Origin: Makana sp044442725
GTDB lineage: Bacteria; Pseudomonadota; Gammaproteobacteria; Enterobacterales; Enterobacteriaceae
Direction of reading: 5' to 3'
Length of the DNA: 64,000 nucleotides
Assembly (NCBI GenBank): GCA_044442725.1
Contig: JBISJR010000001.1
Coordinates: 186,001-250,000, forward strand
Part shown: positions 35,288 to 45,224 of the stretch, in pieces
Layout: the number at the start of each line of letters is the position of its first letter
Numbering within the stretch: position 1 is the stretch's first letter
Notes under the pieces: model-generated
What the model saw: the letters and a program-made list of their open reading frames with translations, nothing else
Database searches by the model: none
What the model was told of the DNA's origin: nothing
Made by a program: the position numbers and the translations under genes

Positions 35288-36133
35288 ATGAAATTTAAAA
35301 ATTGGTTATTTTATGCTATTTCACGTCTTAGTGATTCTTTAACAAAGACTCCAAGACTTGATTCAGAAATTTTATTAATGTTTATTACTAAAAAAACAAA
35401 ATCTTATATATTATCTTTTGATGAAACTATTTTAAAAAAAAAACATTTTATATATCTTGAAGAATTGCTTTATAGACGTGAAAATGGAGAACCTATAGCT
35501 TATATAATTGGAAAAAAAGAGTTTTGGTCTCTAAAATTAAAAGTATCTAAAAAAATTTTAATACCACGACCTGATACTGAATTATTAGTTACTAGAGCTT
35601 TAGATATAATACCACCATGCAAAGCAAATATATTAGATTTAGGAACTGGAAGTGGAGCAATATCTTTAGCTTTGGCTTATGAAAGACCAATGTGGAATAT
35701 TACAGGTGTAGATATTATTTCTGATGCTATATATATATCTATTATAAATGCTAAAAATCTTGGTATTAATAATGTTAATTTTTATAAAAGTAATTGGTTT
35801 AAAAATTTAAATATTAAATATTATAATCTTATTATAAGCAATCCACCATATTTAAAATTAAATTATAATTATTTTAAAAAAAAAGATATTAAATTTGAAC
35901 CAAAAAAGTCTTTAATTTCTAAATTAAAAGGTTTTAAAGATTTAATTAAAATTTGCTTAAATGCTAATCGTTATTTAATTAATAATGGTTGGTTATTAAT
36001 AGAACATGGATACAATCAAGGTAAAACAGTAAGAACATTACTTAAAAAAGCAAATTTTAATAAAATTAAAACATTTTGTGATTATGGACATAATGAACGT
36101 ATTAGTCAAGGTAAATTTAAATATAAAATTTAA
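35288..36133 (+). CDS. prmC: Release factor glutamine methyltransferase PrmC
   Basis: PrmC (HemK) methylates the Gln of the GGQ motif in RF1 and RF2. SAM motif I LDLGTGSGAISLALA and the substrate-binding SNPPY motif are intact. The length of 281 residues compares with 277 in E. coli. It follows prfA by 3 bases. The 309 bases after it, up to suhB, hold a hairpin (36247-36279) and otherwise only A/T-rich sequence. Confidence 0.95.
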   Translation: MKFKNWLFYAISRLSDSLTKTPRLDSEILLMFITKKTKSYILSFDETILKKKHFIYLEELLYRRENGEPIAYIIGKKEFWSLKLKVSKKILIPRPDTELLVTRALDIIPPCKANILDLGTGSGAISLALAYERPMWNITGVDIISDAIYISIINAKNLGINNVNFYKSNWFKNLNIKYYNLIISNPPYLKLNYNYFKKKDIKFEPKKSLISKLKGFKDLIKICLNANRYLINNGWLLIEHGYNQGKTVRTLLKKANFNKIKTFCDYGHNERISQGKFKYKI

Positions 36134-36442
36134 AATTAATTATGAAATATATTTATTTAATATTAAATTTTATATAATATTTATATATTTTTATATTAAA
36201 TAAATATATTTAATATACAATATTAATTATATAAATAATTATTTATAATAATAATAATTTATAATAAATTATTATTATTTACATATATAAATTTTTATTT
36301 AAATTAAGTATTTAAAAAAATAAAACAAATATTAATATATATACTATATTTTTTTAAAAATAAAATAAATATTTTAATATAAATAAAATTAATTTATATT
36401 GTAAATATAATTTAATTAACATTAAAAATAATATATATATTT
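36134..36442. other. A/T-rich spacer between prmC and suhB
   Basis: This 309-base stretch has no supported gene. It holds one perfect 15-bp hairpin (arms 36247-36261 and 36265-36279, 3-base loop), a likely end of the prfA-prmC transcript. The rest is low-complexity A/T with no visible RNA gene. The suhB promoter must lie in the second half, but I cannot single it out. Confidence 0.5.
36247..36279. terminator. Hairpin downstream of prmC
   Basis: A perfect 15-bp A/T-only stem (36247-36261 with 36265-36279) with a 3-base loop lies 114 bases after the prmC stop. It resembles the other hairpins that end transcription units in this window. Confidence 0.35.
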
Positions 36443-37231
36443 ATGAATCCAATAATTAATATTGCTATTAGGGCTGCTAGAAAGGCAGGTGATTTAATAA
36501 ATAGATTTTACGAATCTATAGATTTTTTAAATAAAAAAAAAAATAATAATATTTATTATATAAATCATATATCTAAATTAGTTAAAAATTTAATAATATC
36601 AATTATAAATAAATCTTATCCTGATCATAGTATTTTAGGATATAAAAAAACAAAAATACAAAATAAAGAAATACAATGGATTATTATTCCTATAGATAGT
36701 AAAATTAATTTTATTAAAAAATTTCCACATTTTGCAGTTTCAATATCATTAATAATAAAAAATATAACAGAATTATCTGTAATATATGATCCTATAAAAA
36801 ATGAAATGTTTACAGCTTCAAGAGGATATGGAGCATATTTAAATGGTTTTAGAATTAGAGTTGGTTTAAATAAAAATTTAGATGAAACAATAATTTCTTC
36901 TAAATTTTCATTTAGTAACAAAAAAAATTGTAAAATATATTTAAATTTATTTAAAAAAATATTTTCAAATAATAATTATTTAAGAAGCACAGGTTCTACA
37001 TCTTTAGATTTATCTTATGTAGCTTCAGGTAAAATAGATGGTTATTTTGAAATGTTTATAAATCCAATATACTTTATAAGTGGTGATCTTATTATAAGAG
37101 AATCTGGTGGATTATTAACAGATTTTTTAGGAGAAAGTAATTATTTAATAAGTAATAATATTATAGCTGGAAATTCAAAAATAATAAGATCATTAATGTA
37201 TTATACTTATAATTTTAAAAATACTAAATAA
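36443..37231 (+). CDS. suhB: SuhB (inositol monophosphatase family), catalytic site lost
   Basis: In E. coli SuhB is an inositol-1-phosphatase and also a Nus factor needed for rRNA antitermination. The 262 residues align along the whole protein: MNPIINIAIRAARKAGDLI, FPHFAVSISLIIK, YDPIKNEMFTA, SLDLSYVASGKIDGYFE. The metal site is gone. The EESG motif is replaced by YKKT (E67 to Y), WVIDPLDG reads WIIIPIDS (first Asp to Ile, Gly to Ser), PWDF reads PIYF (Asp to Tyr), and D44 is Ser. Only one ligand Asp remains. It can hardly be an active phosphatase, so a structural role is likely. Confidence 0.9.
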   Translation: MNPIINIAIRAARKAGDLINRFYESIDFLNKKKNNNIYYINHISKLVKNLIISIINKSYPDHSILGYKKTKIQNKEIQWIIIPIDSKINFIKKFPHFAVSISLIIKNITELSVIYDPIKNEMFTASRGYGAYLNGFRIRVGLNKNLDETIISSKFSFSNKKNCKIYLNLFKKIFSNNNYLRSTGSTSLDLSYVASGKIDGYFEMFINPIYFISGDLIIRESGGLLTDFLGESNYLISNNIIAGNSKIIRSLMYYTYNFKNTK

Positions 37232-37300
37232 TAGTATTAATATTAAATATTAAATTAATATTTAAATATTATATTATTACATAATACAAATGGTATATAA

Positions 37301-37972
37301 ATGAAAAAATTTTTAATTGCACCATCAATAATTAATGCTAATTTTGCTAAATTAGGTGAAGATATTGATATATTAACATCATCTGGTGTTGATATTATTC
37401 ATTTTGATGTTATGGATAATCATTATGTACCTAACATAGGTATAGGTCCATTTATTATTAAATCATTAATAAATTACGGAATAAAATTACCAATTGAAAT
37501 TCACTTAATGGTAAATCCTTTAGAGTATTTAATTAAAAAATTTGCTAAAATTGGTGCAAGTTATATAACTTTTCATCCAGATTCATCAAATAATATAAAA
37601 AAGACTATTAAAATTATTAAATCATATGGATGCAAAGTAGGAATAGCTTTAAATCCATGTACATCATTTAATTTTATTACAAATGATTTAATAAATGAAA
37701 TTGATATTGTACTTTTAATGTCTGTAAATCCTGGATTTTCAGGTCAAAAATTTTTATTTTCAACTTTAAATAAAATAAAAATAGTAAGAAAAATTTTAGA
37801 TAAAATTAAAAAAAATGTTATATTGTCAGTTGATGGGGGTATAAAAGTTAGTAATATAAAAAAAATTGCTATATCTGGTGCTAATATGTTTGTATCTGGT
37901 TCATCAATATTTAATAATAAAAATTATAAAAAAGTTATATATAATATGCGTTATGAACTATCATTATGTTAG
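37301..37972 (+). CDS. rpe: Ribulose-phosphate 3-epimerase
   Basis: Rpe interconverts ribulose 5-phosphate and xylulose 5-phosphate in the pentose phosphate pathway. The TIM-barrel signatures are present: APSIINANFAKLGEDI, HFDVMDNHYVPN with metal-binding His and Asp, HLMV, LMSVNPGFSGQKF and VDGGIK. It has 223 residues (E. coli 225) and ends in TAG. It precedes trpS as in the E. coli rpe-gph-trpS operon, with gph lost. Pgl at 53.9 kb is another step of the same pathway. Confidence 0.96.
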   Translation: MKKFLIAPSIINANFAKLGEDIDILTSSGVDIIHFDVMDNHYVPNIGIGPFIIKSLINYGIKLPIEIHLMVNPLEYLIKKFAKIGASYITFHPDSSNNIKKTIKIIKSYGCKVGIALNPCTSFNFITNDLINEIDIVLLMSVNPGFSGQKFLFSTLNKIKIVRKILDKIKKNVILSVDGGIKVSNIKKIAISGANMFVSGSSIFNNKNYKKVIYNMRYELSLC

Positions 37973-38053
37973 ATTATTTAAACTTTTTTTTATAATTTAA
38001 ATAAATTATATAAATTTTTTTAATAATATTAATTTTAAATTTATGGATTTAAA

Positions 38054-39052
38054 ATGATAAAAAATATAGTATTTAGTGCAGTTCAACCATCAGGAAATAT
38101 AACAATTGGAAATTATATAGGATGTTTAAGTCAATGGAGAAATTTACAAAACAATAATGATTGCATTTATTGTATTGCAGATTTGCATTCAATGACTGTT
38201 ATAAAAGACTATAGAAAATTAAAAAAATTAACTTTAGATCTTATAGCAATATATATAACTTGCGGAGTGGATCCATTAAAAAGTATAATTTTTATCCAAT
38301 CAAATGTAATTGAACATACATATCTTAATTGGATTTTAAATTGTTATACTAATTATGGTGAATTGAAACGTATGTCGCAATTTAAAAATAAATTATTAAA
38401 AAAAAATAAAAATATAAATATTGGTTTATTAAATTATCCAATATTAATGGCATCTGATATTTTACTTTATAAAACAAATATAGTTCCAATAGGAAATGAT
38501 CAATTACAACATTTAGAATTAACAAAAAATATAGCAAAAAGATTTAATTCATTACATGGAAAAAAAATATTTAATATACCAAATTCTCTAATTATTAAAA
38601 AAAGATCATGTATAATGTCATTGTTAAATCCAAGTAAAAAAATGTCAAAATCAGATACTAATAATAATAATGTAATTTATTTATTAGAAAGTGAAAATTC
38701 AATTAGAAATAAAATTAAAAATGCAGTAACAGATTCAGATATACCCCCTTCTATTCATTATGATCCAATACTCAAACCAGGTGTTTCAAATTTATTAAAT
38801 ATTCTTTCTTTTATAAATAAAATTTCTATATCTGAACTTGAAAAACAATTTAATAATAAAAATTATAGTAATTTAAAAAAATACTTATCAGATTCTTTAT
38901 TTTATCATCTTAAATCTTTTCAAAATAAATATTTTGATTTAAGAAAAGAAGAAGATTATCTTATAAAGATAGCATTTAATGGTGCAGAAAAAGCAAGAAA
39001 TAAAGCTAAAATAAATATTAAAAATATATATAAAGAAATAAATTTTTATTAA
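38054..39052 (+). CDS. trpS: Tryptophan-tRNA ligase
   Basis: TrpRS charges tRNA-Trp. The class I HIGH-type motif is PSGNITIGNYIG (about residues 12-23) and the KMSKS loop is intact (KKMSKSDTN, about 198-204). It has 332 residues (E. coli 334). It lies 81 bases downstream of rpe. Trp is encoded by UGG throughout the window, so the usual Trp code applies. Confidence 0.96.
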   Translation: MIKNIVFSAVQPSGNITIGNYIGCLSQWRNLQNNNDCIYCIADLHSMTVIKDYRKLKKLTLDLIAIYITCGVDPLKSIIFIQSNVIEHTYLNWILNCYTNYGELKRMSQFKNKLLKKNKNINIGLLNYPILMASDILLYKTNIVPIGNDQLQHLELTKNIAKRFNSLHGKKIFNIPNSLIIKKRSCIMSLLNPSKKMSKSDTNNNNVIYLLESENSIRNKIKNAVTDSDIPPSIHYDPILKPGVSNLLNILSFINKISISELEKQFNNKNYSNLKKYLSDSLFYHLKSFQNKYFDLRKEEDYLIKIAFNGAEKARNKAKINIKNIYKEINFY

Positions 39053-39107
39053 AATTTTTAAATTAAAAAAAATATAAATAATTTTATTTATTAATTAAGG
39101 AATTAAT

Positions 39108-40061
39108 TTGATTTTGCCAAATTTTAAATTAGGAAATATTATAATAGTAGGTGATATTATTTTAGATAAATATTTTAAATGTATTAATAATAAAATTGAT
39201 TTAGAAAATAATTATAAAATATTTAAAACAAATTTATTATCATACAGGCCAGGAGGAGCTGCTAATGTTTCAATGAATGTTGCTTCTTTAGGATGTAATT
39301 CTAATTTATTTGGAATAACTGGTATTGATAAATATTCAAAAATATTATCAAAAATACTTATAAATAATGGTGTTAAATATAGTTTAATTTCAATAAATTC
39401 ATATCCAACAATTACTAAATTACGTTTATTATTAAATTATAATAATGTTTTAAGAATAGATTATGAAAAATATTTTAATAAAATAAATTCTAAAATAATG
39501 ATAAAAAATATAAAAAAAAATATATTAACTTCAGGTGCAATAATAATTTCTGATTACAATAAAGGTTCTTTATATAATGTAAAATCAATAATTAATATTG
39601 CTATTAAAAATAATATTCCAATAATTGTAGATACTAAAAATAGTGATTTAAGTAAATATAAAGGATCAACTGTTTTAACTCCAAATGAATTAGAATTTAA
39701 AAAAGTTGTTGGATCTTGGAATAATGAAAAAGAATTAATAAATTTAGGAATGAAAGTTGTTTTTTATAATAAACTTTCTGCTTTAATTATTACAAGATCA
39801 GAAAATGGATTACTTTTAATAGAATCAAATAAAAATGTATTAAATATACCTTCTTATGCATATAAAGTACAGGATGTTACTGGAGCTGGGGATACTTTTA
39901 TTAGTGTTTTTGCTTCTTCTTTATCTTTAGGTTTTAATATAAAAAAATCTTGTTTTTTAGCTAATATTGCTTCTTCTTTAGTTGTTAATAAATTATTTAC
40001 ATCTAAAATTAATATTTTGGATTTAAAAAATGCTATTTTTAATAAAAAAAATATTATTTAA
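39108..40061 (+). CDS. hldE: HldE kinase half: D-glycero-beta-D-manno-heptose-7-phosphate kinase
   Basis: E. coli HldE (RfaE, 477 residues) is a fusion of a ribokinase-family heptose kinase and an adenylyltransferase that makes ADP-heptose for lipopolysaccharide. Here only the kinase half remains, 317 residues. RPGGAANVSMNVASLG and the anion-hole/catalytic motif VTGAGDTFISVFA (about residues 259-271, Asp as base) are intact. The substrate segment after GDIILDKYF is changed from the E. coli sequence. The start is TTG after AAGGA. The C-terminal nucleotidyltransferase with its GHxxH-type site is absent from the 1.4 kb that follows. Confidence 0.9.
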   Translation: MILPNFKLGNIIIVGDIILDKYFKCINNKIDLENNYKIFKTNLLSYRPGGAANVSMNVASLGCNSNLFGITGIDKYSKILSKILINNGVKYSLISINSYPTITKLRLLLNYNNVLRIDYEKYFNKINSKIMIKNIKKNILTSGAIIISDYNKGSLYNVKSIINIAIKNNIPIIVDTKNSDLSKYKGSTVLTPNELEFKKVVGSWNNEKELINLGMKVVFYNKLSALIITRSENGLLLIESNKNVLNIPSYAYKVQDVTGAGDTFISVFASSLSLGFNIKKSCFLANIASSLVVNKLFTSKINILDLKNAIFNKKNII

Positions 40062-41505
40062 TATAAAATAAATTTTATTTAAATATAAAATTAAAATTTA
40101 TAATAAAATTATAAAATTAATTAATATAATTTATTTTATAATTTTATAATTTTAATAATTTATTTATTTTTATTAAATTTAATTATTTTTTATTCTAATA
40201 CCAATAAATAAATATGTAATAATTTTATTAATTGATACTAGTTTTTTTATTTTAAATAATTTTATTATTAAATAAACTTTATAATAAAATTTATTTAATT
40301 TATTACTAAAATTAATAAATTTTGATTTATTAATATAATTTATTTAAATTATTATTGTCTTTATACAAACATCAATTTAATTAAAAAACTTTATTAAAAT
40401 ATCAGGTGTTATATTATTATTTTTTAATTAAATAAATATATTAATAATAAATTTTATATAAATTAATTATATATTTATGAATTTTAAGTATAAAAAATAA
40501 TTTATTAATTATTTTAAATACGTAATTAATATTTTAATAATTTTTTTATTTTAAATTTAATTTATTTATTTTATGACTAATGCTATTAAAAAATTTATAA
40601 AATATTATAAATATATGTTTATAATTTAAATACTTTTTTTAAAATAAATAATTTTATTATATCTAATATTATTTTTTTTATTTTTTTTTACTATTTTTTG
40701 AAAAATTAAATAAATTATCATTTTTTTATAAAATTAATTTAAGATATTTAAATGTTATTAAAATATTAAAATAAATATTATGATTTTTAGTTAATATGAC
40801 TATTTTTATTTATTTAAAAATTAGTTAATAATAAATAATTTATATTTCATTAATTATACTTTTCATTAAATTTAATGTTTATTGAGATATTTTAAAATTT
40901 AAATGTTTAAATTTAAATGAAAATCTTTAAACTATTAAATTTTTTTAATTTATTTTAAATAAAAAATTTTGATAAATGATTTAAAAATTTTTTAATATAT
41001 ATATTTACTTTATATTTATTTATTATATTACAATTAATATTTTATTATATTTAATTTATATTAAGAACTTTTATAAATAAATATTATTACAAAGGAATAT
41101 TAATTTAATTATAATATTTAAAATATTTTTTATATAATAAATTTTTTATTTTTTTTCTATTACATATTTTTATTTGCTTTTTAAATTAATAATAATAGGA
41201 AAAATTTTACCAACTTTTTATATAAATTTTAATCATTTATTTGTATTTATAATATTATACAAACAGATATTTTTAATAACAAAGTATATTTAATATAAAA
41301 TATATTAAAACACAAACTATTAAATATTTTTAAAAATTTAACATTTTTTTAAATAAAATTATATTATTATTAATTTAATTATTTTAATAATTATAAATTA
41401 AAATAATTAAATTAATAATAATATAATTTTATTAATTAATAAATTTAATTATTATGTATTTTAAAATATGGAAAAATAAATTATAAAAAATTTATTTTAA
41501 ATTTA
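40062..41505. other. 1.44 kb gene-free, A/T-only region
   Basis: No open frame of gene size, tRNA or GC-containing fold is visible here. G and C are very scarce and stop codons are frequent in all frames. It follows the truncated hldE and precedes lepA. The likely content is the eroded remains of one or more genes (the lost hldE C-terminal domain would fill about 0.5 kb), but I could not recognise any residual motif. A Shine-Dalgarno-like AAAGGAATATT at about 41091 leads to no frame. Confidence 0.6.
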
Positions 41506-43305
41506 ATGTTTATTAAAACTAAAAATATAAGAAATTTTTCTATTATTGCTCATATTGATCATGGAAAATCAACTTTATCAGATAGAATAATACAAATTTG
41601 TGGTGGTTTAAGTAAACGTGAAATGTCATCTAGAGTTTTAGATTCAATGGAAATAGAAAAAGAAAGGGGTATAACCATTAAAGCACAAAGTGCAACGTTA
41701 AATTATAAATATATAGATAATAAATTTTATCAACTTAATTTAATAGATACACCTGGTCATATAGATTTTTCTTATGAAGTTTCAAGATCAATGTTTGCAT
41801 GTGAAGGTGCAATTCTTGTTGTTGATGCAACCCAAGGTATAGAATCTCAAACATTAAGCAATTGTAATTTAGCAATAGAAATGAATTTAAAAATAATAAC
41901 AGTTATTAATAAAATAGATTTACCAAATGCTAATCCTAACAAAGTAATTAAAGATATAAAAAATATTTTAGGAATTGATTCTTCAAATTCAATATTATGT
42001 TCTTCTAAAACTGGATATGGTGTTAATAAAATAATTAAAAGAATTATAAAAGATATACCATTTCCATCAGGAAATATAAATTCATCATTACAAGCTTTAA
42101 TTATAGATTCTTGGTTTGATAATTATTTAGGAGTAATATCATTAATAAGAATAAAAAATGGTAAATTAAAAATTGGTAATAAAATTAAAATAATTAGTAC
42201 TGGAAAAATATATAAAGTAGAAAAATTAGGAATTTTTACTCCTAAAAATGAAAATCGTAATTTTTTAAATTGTGGAGAGGTTGGATGGTTAGCATGTTCT
42301 ATTAAAAATATAAATAAATCACCTGTAGGTGATACAATTACTCTTTATTCTAATCAATCAATAAACTTATTACCTGGTTTTAAAAAAGCAAAACCTATGG
42401 TATATACTAGTTTATTTCCAGTTGATTCTAAAAATTATGAAAATTTTAGAAAATCTATAGTTAAATTAAGTTTAAATGATTCTTCATTATTTTATGAATC
42501 TGAAAAATCTAATATTTTAGGTTTTGGTTTTAGATGTGGTTTTCTTGGTCTTTTTCATATGGAAATTGTAAAAGAAAGAATATTAAAAGAATATAATATT
42601 AGTATTATAAATACTTTTCCATCAGTAACTTATGAAGTCATTACAAAAAAAAAACAAACTTTATATATAGATAGTCCATCTAAAATTAATAATATAAATG
42701 ATATATATGAATTTCGTGAACCAATTGCTGAATGTAATATATTATCACCAATTAAATATTTTGGAAAAATAATTTCACTTTGCGAATTAAAAAGAGGAAT
42801 TCAAAAAAAAATATTTTACCTAGGTAACAAAATAAAATTAATTTATGATATTCCAATGAATTATGTTATTTTAGATTTTTTTGATAAAATTAAATCTAAT
42901 TCTTGTGGATATGCTTCTTTAGATTATAGTTTTAAAAAATTTAAAAAATCAGACATAGTTAAAGTTGATATTTTAATTAATAAAAATAAAGTAGATTCTT
43001 TATCAATTTTTATACATAGAAGTAATTCAATTAATTATGGAATTAAATTAGTTAATAAACTTAAAAATTCAATACAACGTCATCAATTTAATATATCAAT
43101 TCAAGCTGTTATTGGAAAAAATGTTATTTCAAGATCTAATATAAATCAATTAAGAAAAAATGTATTATCAAAATGCCATGGTGGTGATATAAGTCGTAAA
43201 AAAAAATTATTAAAAAAACAAAAAGAAGGTAAAAAAAAAATGAAATATATAGGAAATATAAATATTCCTAAAAATGTATTTATTAATATATTAAAAAAAA
43301 AATAA
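41506..43305 (+). CDS. lepA: Elongation factor 4 (LepA)
   Basis: LepA (EF4) is an EF-G-like GTPase that back-translocates ribosomes and assists 30S biogenesis. G1 AHIDHGKST (about residues 15-23), RGITIKAQ, DTPGHIDF and NKIDLP mark the GTPase; the C-terminal domain unique to LepA ends with CHGGDISRKKKLLKKQKEGKKKMK. It has 599 residues, the E. coli length. lepB, which follows in E. coli, is absent, and a 281-base A/T-rich spacer leads to rnc. Confidence 0.97.
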   Translation: MFIKTKNIRNFSIIAHIDHGKSTLSDRIIQICGGLSKREMSSRVLDSMEIEKERGITIKAQSATLNYKYIDNKFYQLNLIDTPGHIDFSYEVSRSMFACEGAILVVDATQGIESQTLSNCNLAIEMNLKIITVINKIDLPNANPNKVIKDIKNILGIDSSNSILCSSKTGYGVNKIIKRIIKDIPFPSGNINSSLQALIIDSWFDNYLGVISLIRIKNGKLKIGNKIKIISTGKIYKVEKLGIFTPKNENRNFLNCGEVGWLACSIKNINKSPVGDTITLYSNQSINLLPGFKKAKPMVYTSLFPVDSKNYENFRKSIVKLSLNDSSLFYESEKSNILGFGFRCGFLGLFHMEIVKERILKEYNISIINTFPSVTYEVITKKKQTLYIDSPSKINNINDIYEFREPIAECNILSPIKYFGKIISLCELKRGIQKKIFYLGNKIKLIYDIPMNYVILDFFDKIKSNSCGYASLDYSFKKFKKSDIVKVDILINKNKVDSLSIFIHRSNSINYGIKLVNKLKNSIQRHQFNISIQAVIGKNVISRSNINQLRKNVLSKCHGGDISRKKKLLKKQKEGKKKMKYIGNINIPKNVFINILKKK

Positions 43306-43586
43306 ATATAAGTATTTTTATTATTTAAAAATAATTTTTTTTAATAAAATTTATATTTAAATATTATTAATATTTAAAATATTCAATTTTTTAATTATTA
43401 TTTTTAATAATTAAATTATTTAATTTTAATATATAAAAATTTTTTTTAATTTTTTTTAAATAAATTATTTTTAATAAATTAAATTATATTAATAATTAAT
43501 ACTTAATAATATTAATTATATTTTTATTTTTTAATATAATAATATATTATATTTATATATTAATAAATTTGAGTTATTAATAATAT

Positions 43587-44267
43587 ATGAATTTTATAAT
43601 AAATAATTTACAAAAAAAACTAGGATATTTTTTTAAAAAACAAGAGTTTTTTTTACAAGCATTAACTCATAGAAGTGCTAGTATAAAACATAATGAACGC
43701 TTAGAATTTTTAGGAGATTCTATATTAAGTTATGTAATAACAAGTGCATTATATAAAAAATTTTCATTAATTAATGAAGGAGATATGAGCAGAATGCGTT
43801 CCACTTTAATAAAAAAAAATACATTAGCTGAAATAGCAAAAGATTTTAATTTAGGTGAATGTTTAAAACTTGGACAGGGTGAAATAAAAATAGGTGGTTA
43901 TTATAGAGAATCAGTTTTAGCTGATACTATTGAAGCTTTAATAGGTAGTGTTTTTTTAGATAGTAATATTATTACAGTAGAAAAAATAATTTTAAATTGG
44001 TATAAGATAAGATTAAATAAAATAAATCCAAGTCACAAACAAAAAGATTTTAAAACCAAATTACAAGAATATCTTCAAAGTATACATTTACAATTACCTA
44101 ATTATTTAGTTGTTAAAATTAAAGGTGATTCCAATTATCAAGAATTTATTATACATTGTAAAATTATTGGAATTATTCAGCCAATATTAGGAAATGGTTT
44201 TAGTAGAAGAAAAGCTGAACAAAATGCAGCTAAAAAAGCTCTTAAAATACTATATATTGAGAATTAA
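43587..44267 (+). CDS. rnc: Ribonuclease III
   Basis: RNase III cuts double-stranded RNA, including rRNA precursors and mRNA leaders. The catalytic signature NERLEFLGDSILSYV (about residues 36-50) and a second acidic site (DTIEALIGSVFLDS) are intact. A C-terminal double-stranded RNA-binding domain (DFKTKLQEYLQ to RRKAEQNAAKKALK) completes the 226 residues, the E. coli length. era starts 3 bases after its stop, so the two are coupled as in E. coli. The palindromes elsewhere in the window are plausible substrates. Confidence 0.97.
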   Translation: MNFIINNLQKKLGYFFKKQEFFLQALTHRSASIKHNERLEFLGDSILSYVITSALYKKFSLINEGDMSRMRSTLIKKNTLAEIAKDFNLGECLKLGQGEIKIGGYYRESVLADTIEALIGSVFLDSNIITVEKIILNWYKIRLNKINPSHKQKDFKTKLQEYLQSIHLQLPNYLVVKIKGDSNYQEFIIHCKIIGIIQPILGNGFSRRKAEQNAAKKALKILYIEN

Positions 44268-44270
44268 TAT

Positions 44271-45104
44271 ATGACTTATTGCGGTTATGTTTCTATAATA
44301 GGAAGACCAAATGTAGGAAAATCTACTTTATTAAATTATTTAATAGGAAGTAAAATTTCTATTACTTCAAAAAAAAAACAAACTACAAAAAAATTTATTT
44401 TAGGTATATATACACATTTATTGTATCAAGTTATTTATATTGACAATCCTGGTTTTGTAATTAAACAAAAAAAAAAATTTTTTTTAAATAAAAAAATATA
44501 TAAAAATATTACAAATAAAATAGATACTATTATTTTTGTTGTTGAAATAATAAAGTGGAATACAATTGAAGATACATTATTGAAAATAATTAAAAAAAAA
44601 AAATGTAATATAATTTTGGCAATAAATAAAATAGATAAAATTAGTAATAAAAAATTAATATTGCCATTTATTAAATTAATTAATTCAAAAAATTTATTTT
44701 ATGAAATAATACCTATTTCTGCTAAAAATGGAATTAATATTGATATTTTATCTAAAATAGTATGTAATTCTATTAAAAATAGAAATCATATTTTTCCAAA
44801 AAATTATATTACAAATCAATCAAAAAAAAATTTAATTTCTGAAATTATAAGAGAAAAAGTTATAAGGTTAACTGGTGATGAGATTCCAAATTTAATATCT
44901 GTTTATATTGAAAAAATTAATAAAAATGAAAATGGTTTATATATTATTTATTCTATTTTATTTGTTAATAATATTAATCATAAAAAAATAATTATTGGAA
45001 AAAATGGAAATAAAATAAAAAAGATAATTATTTTAGCAAAAAATGAAATAGAAAAATTATTAAAAATAAATATTTTTCTTAATATTTGGATAAAAATAAA
45101 ATAA
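44271..45104 (+). CDS. era: GTPase Era
   Basis: Era binds the 3' end of 16S rRNA during 30S maturation. The GTPase motifs are GRPNVGKST (about residues 11-19), DNPG in place of the usual DTPG, and NKID; a KH domain (IIGKNGNKIKKI) follows. The protein ends at WIKIK after 277 residues, about 20 short of E. coli Era (301), losing the last helix and N-terminal residues. A run of 11 A then 8 T at 44467-44485 lies in frame. It is coupled to rnc. Confidence 0.95.
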   Translation: MTYCGYVSIIGRPNVGKSTLLNYLIGSKISITSKKKQTTKKFILGIYTHLLYQVIYIDNPGFVIKQKKKFFLNKKIYKNITNKIDTIIFVVEIIKWNTIEDTLLKIIKKKKCNIILAINKIDKISNKKLILPFIKLINSKNLFYEIIPISAKNGINIDILSKIVCNSIKNRNHIFPKNYITNQSKKNLISEIIREKVIRLTGDEIPNLISVYIEKINKNENGLYIIYSILFVNNINHKKIIIGKNGNKIKKIIILAKNEIEKLLKINIFLNIWIKIK

Positions 45105-45224
45105 AAATTTTATATTATTATAAATAAAATTAAATAACATTTTTTATTTAAATAATAATAATTATTATTAAATAAATATTAAATAAAATTAAATTAATTT
45201 TAATTAATTAAAAGATAATTAATA

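Noticed and set aside
40062..41505. Hidden tmRNA, RNase P RNA or 4.5S RNA in the large gap
   Set aside because: The block has almost no G or C and none of the conserved RNA core motifs, while the tRNAs in this genome stay visibly G/C-richer than their surroundings.
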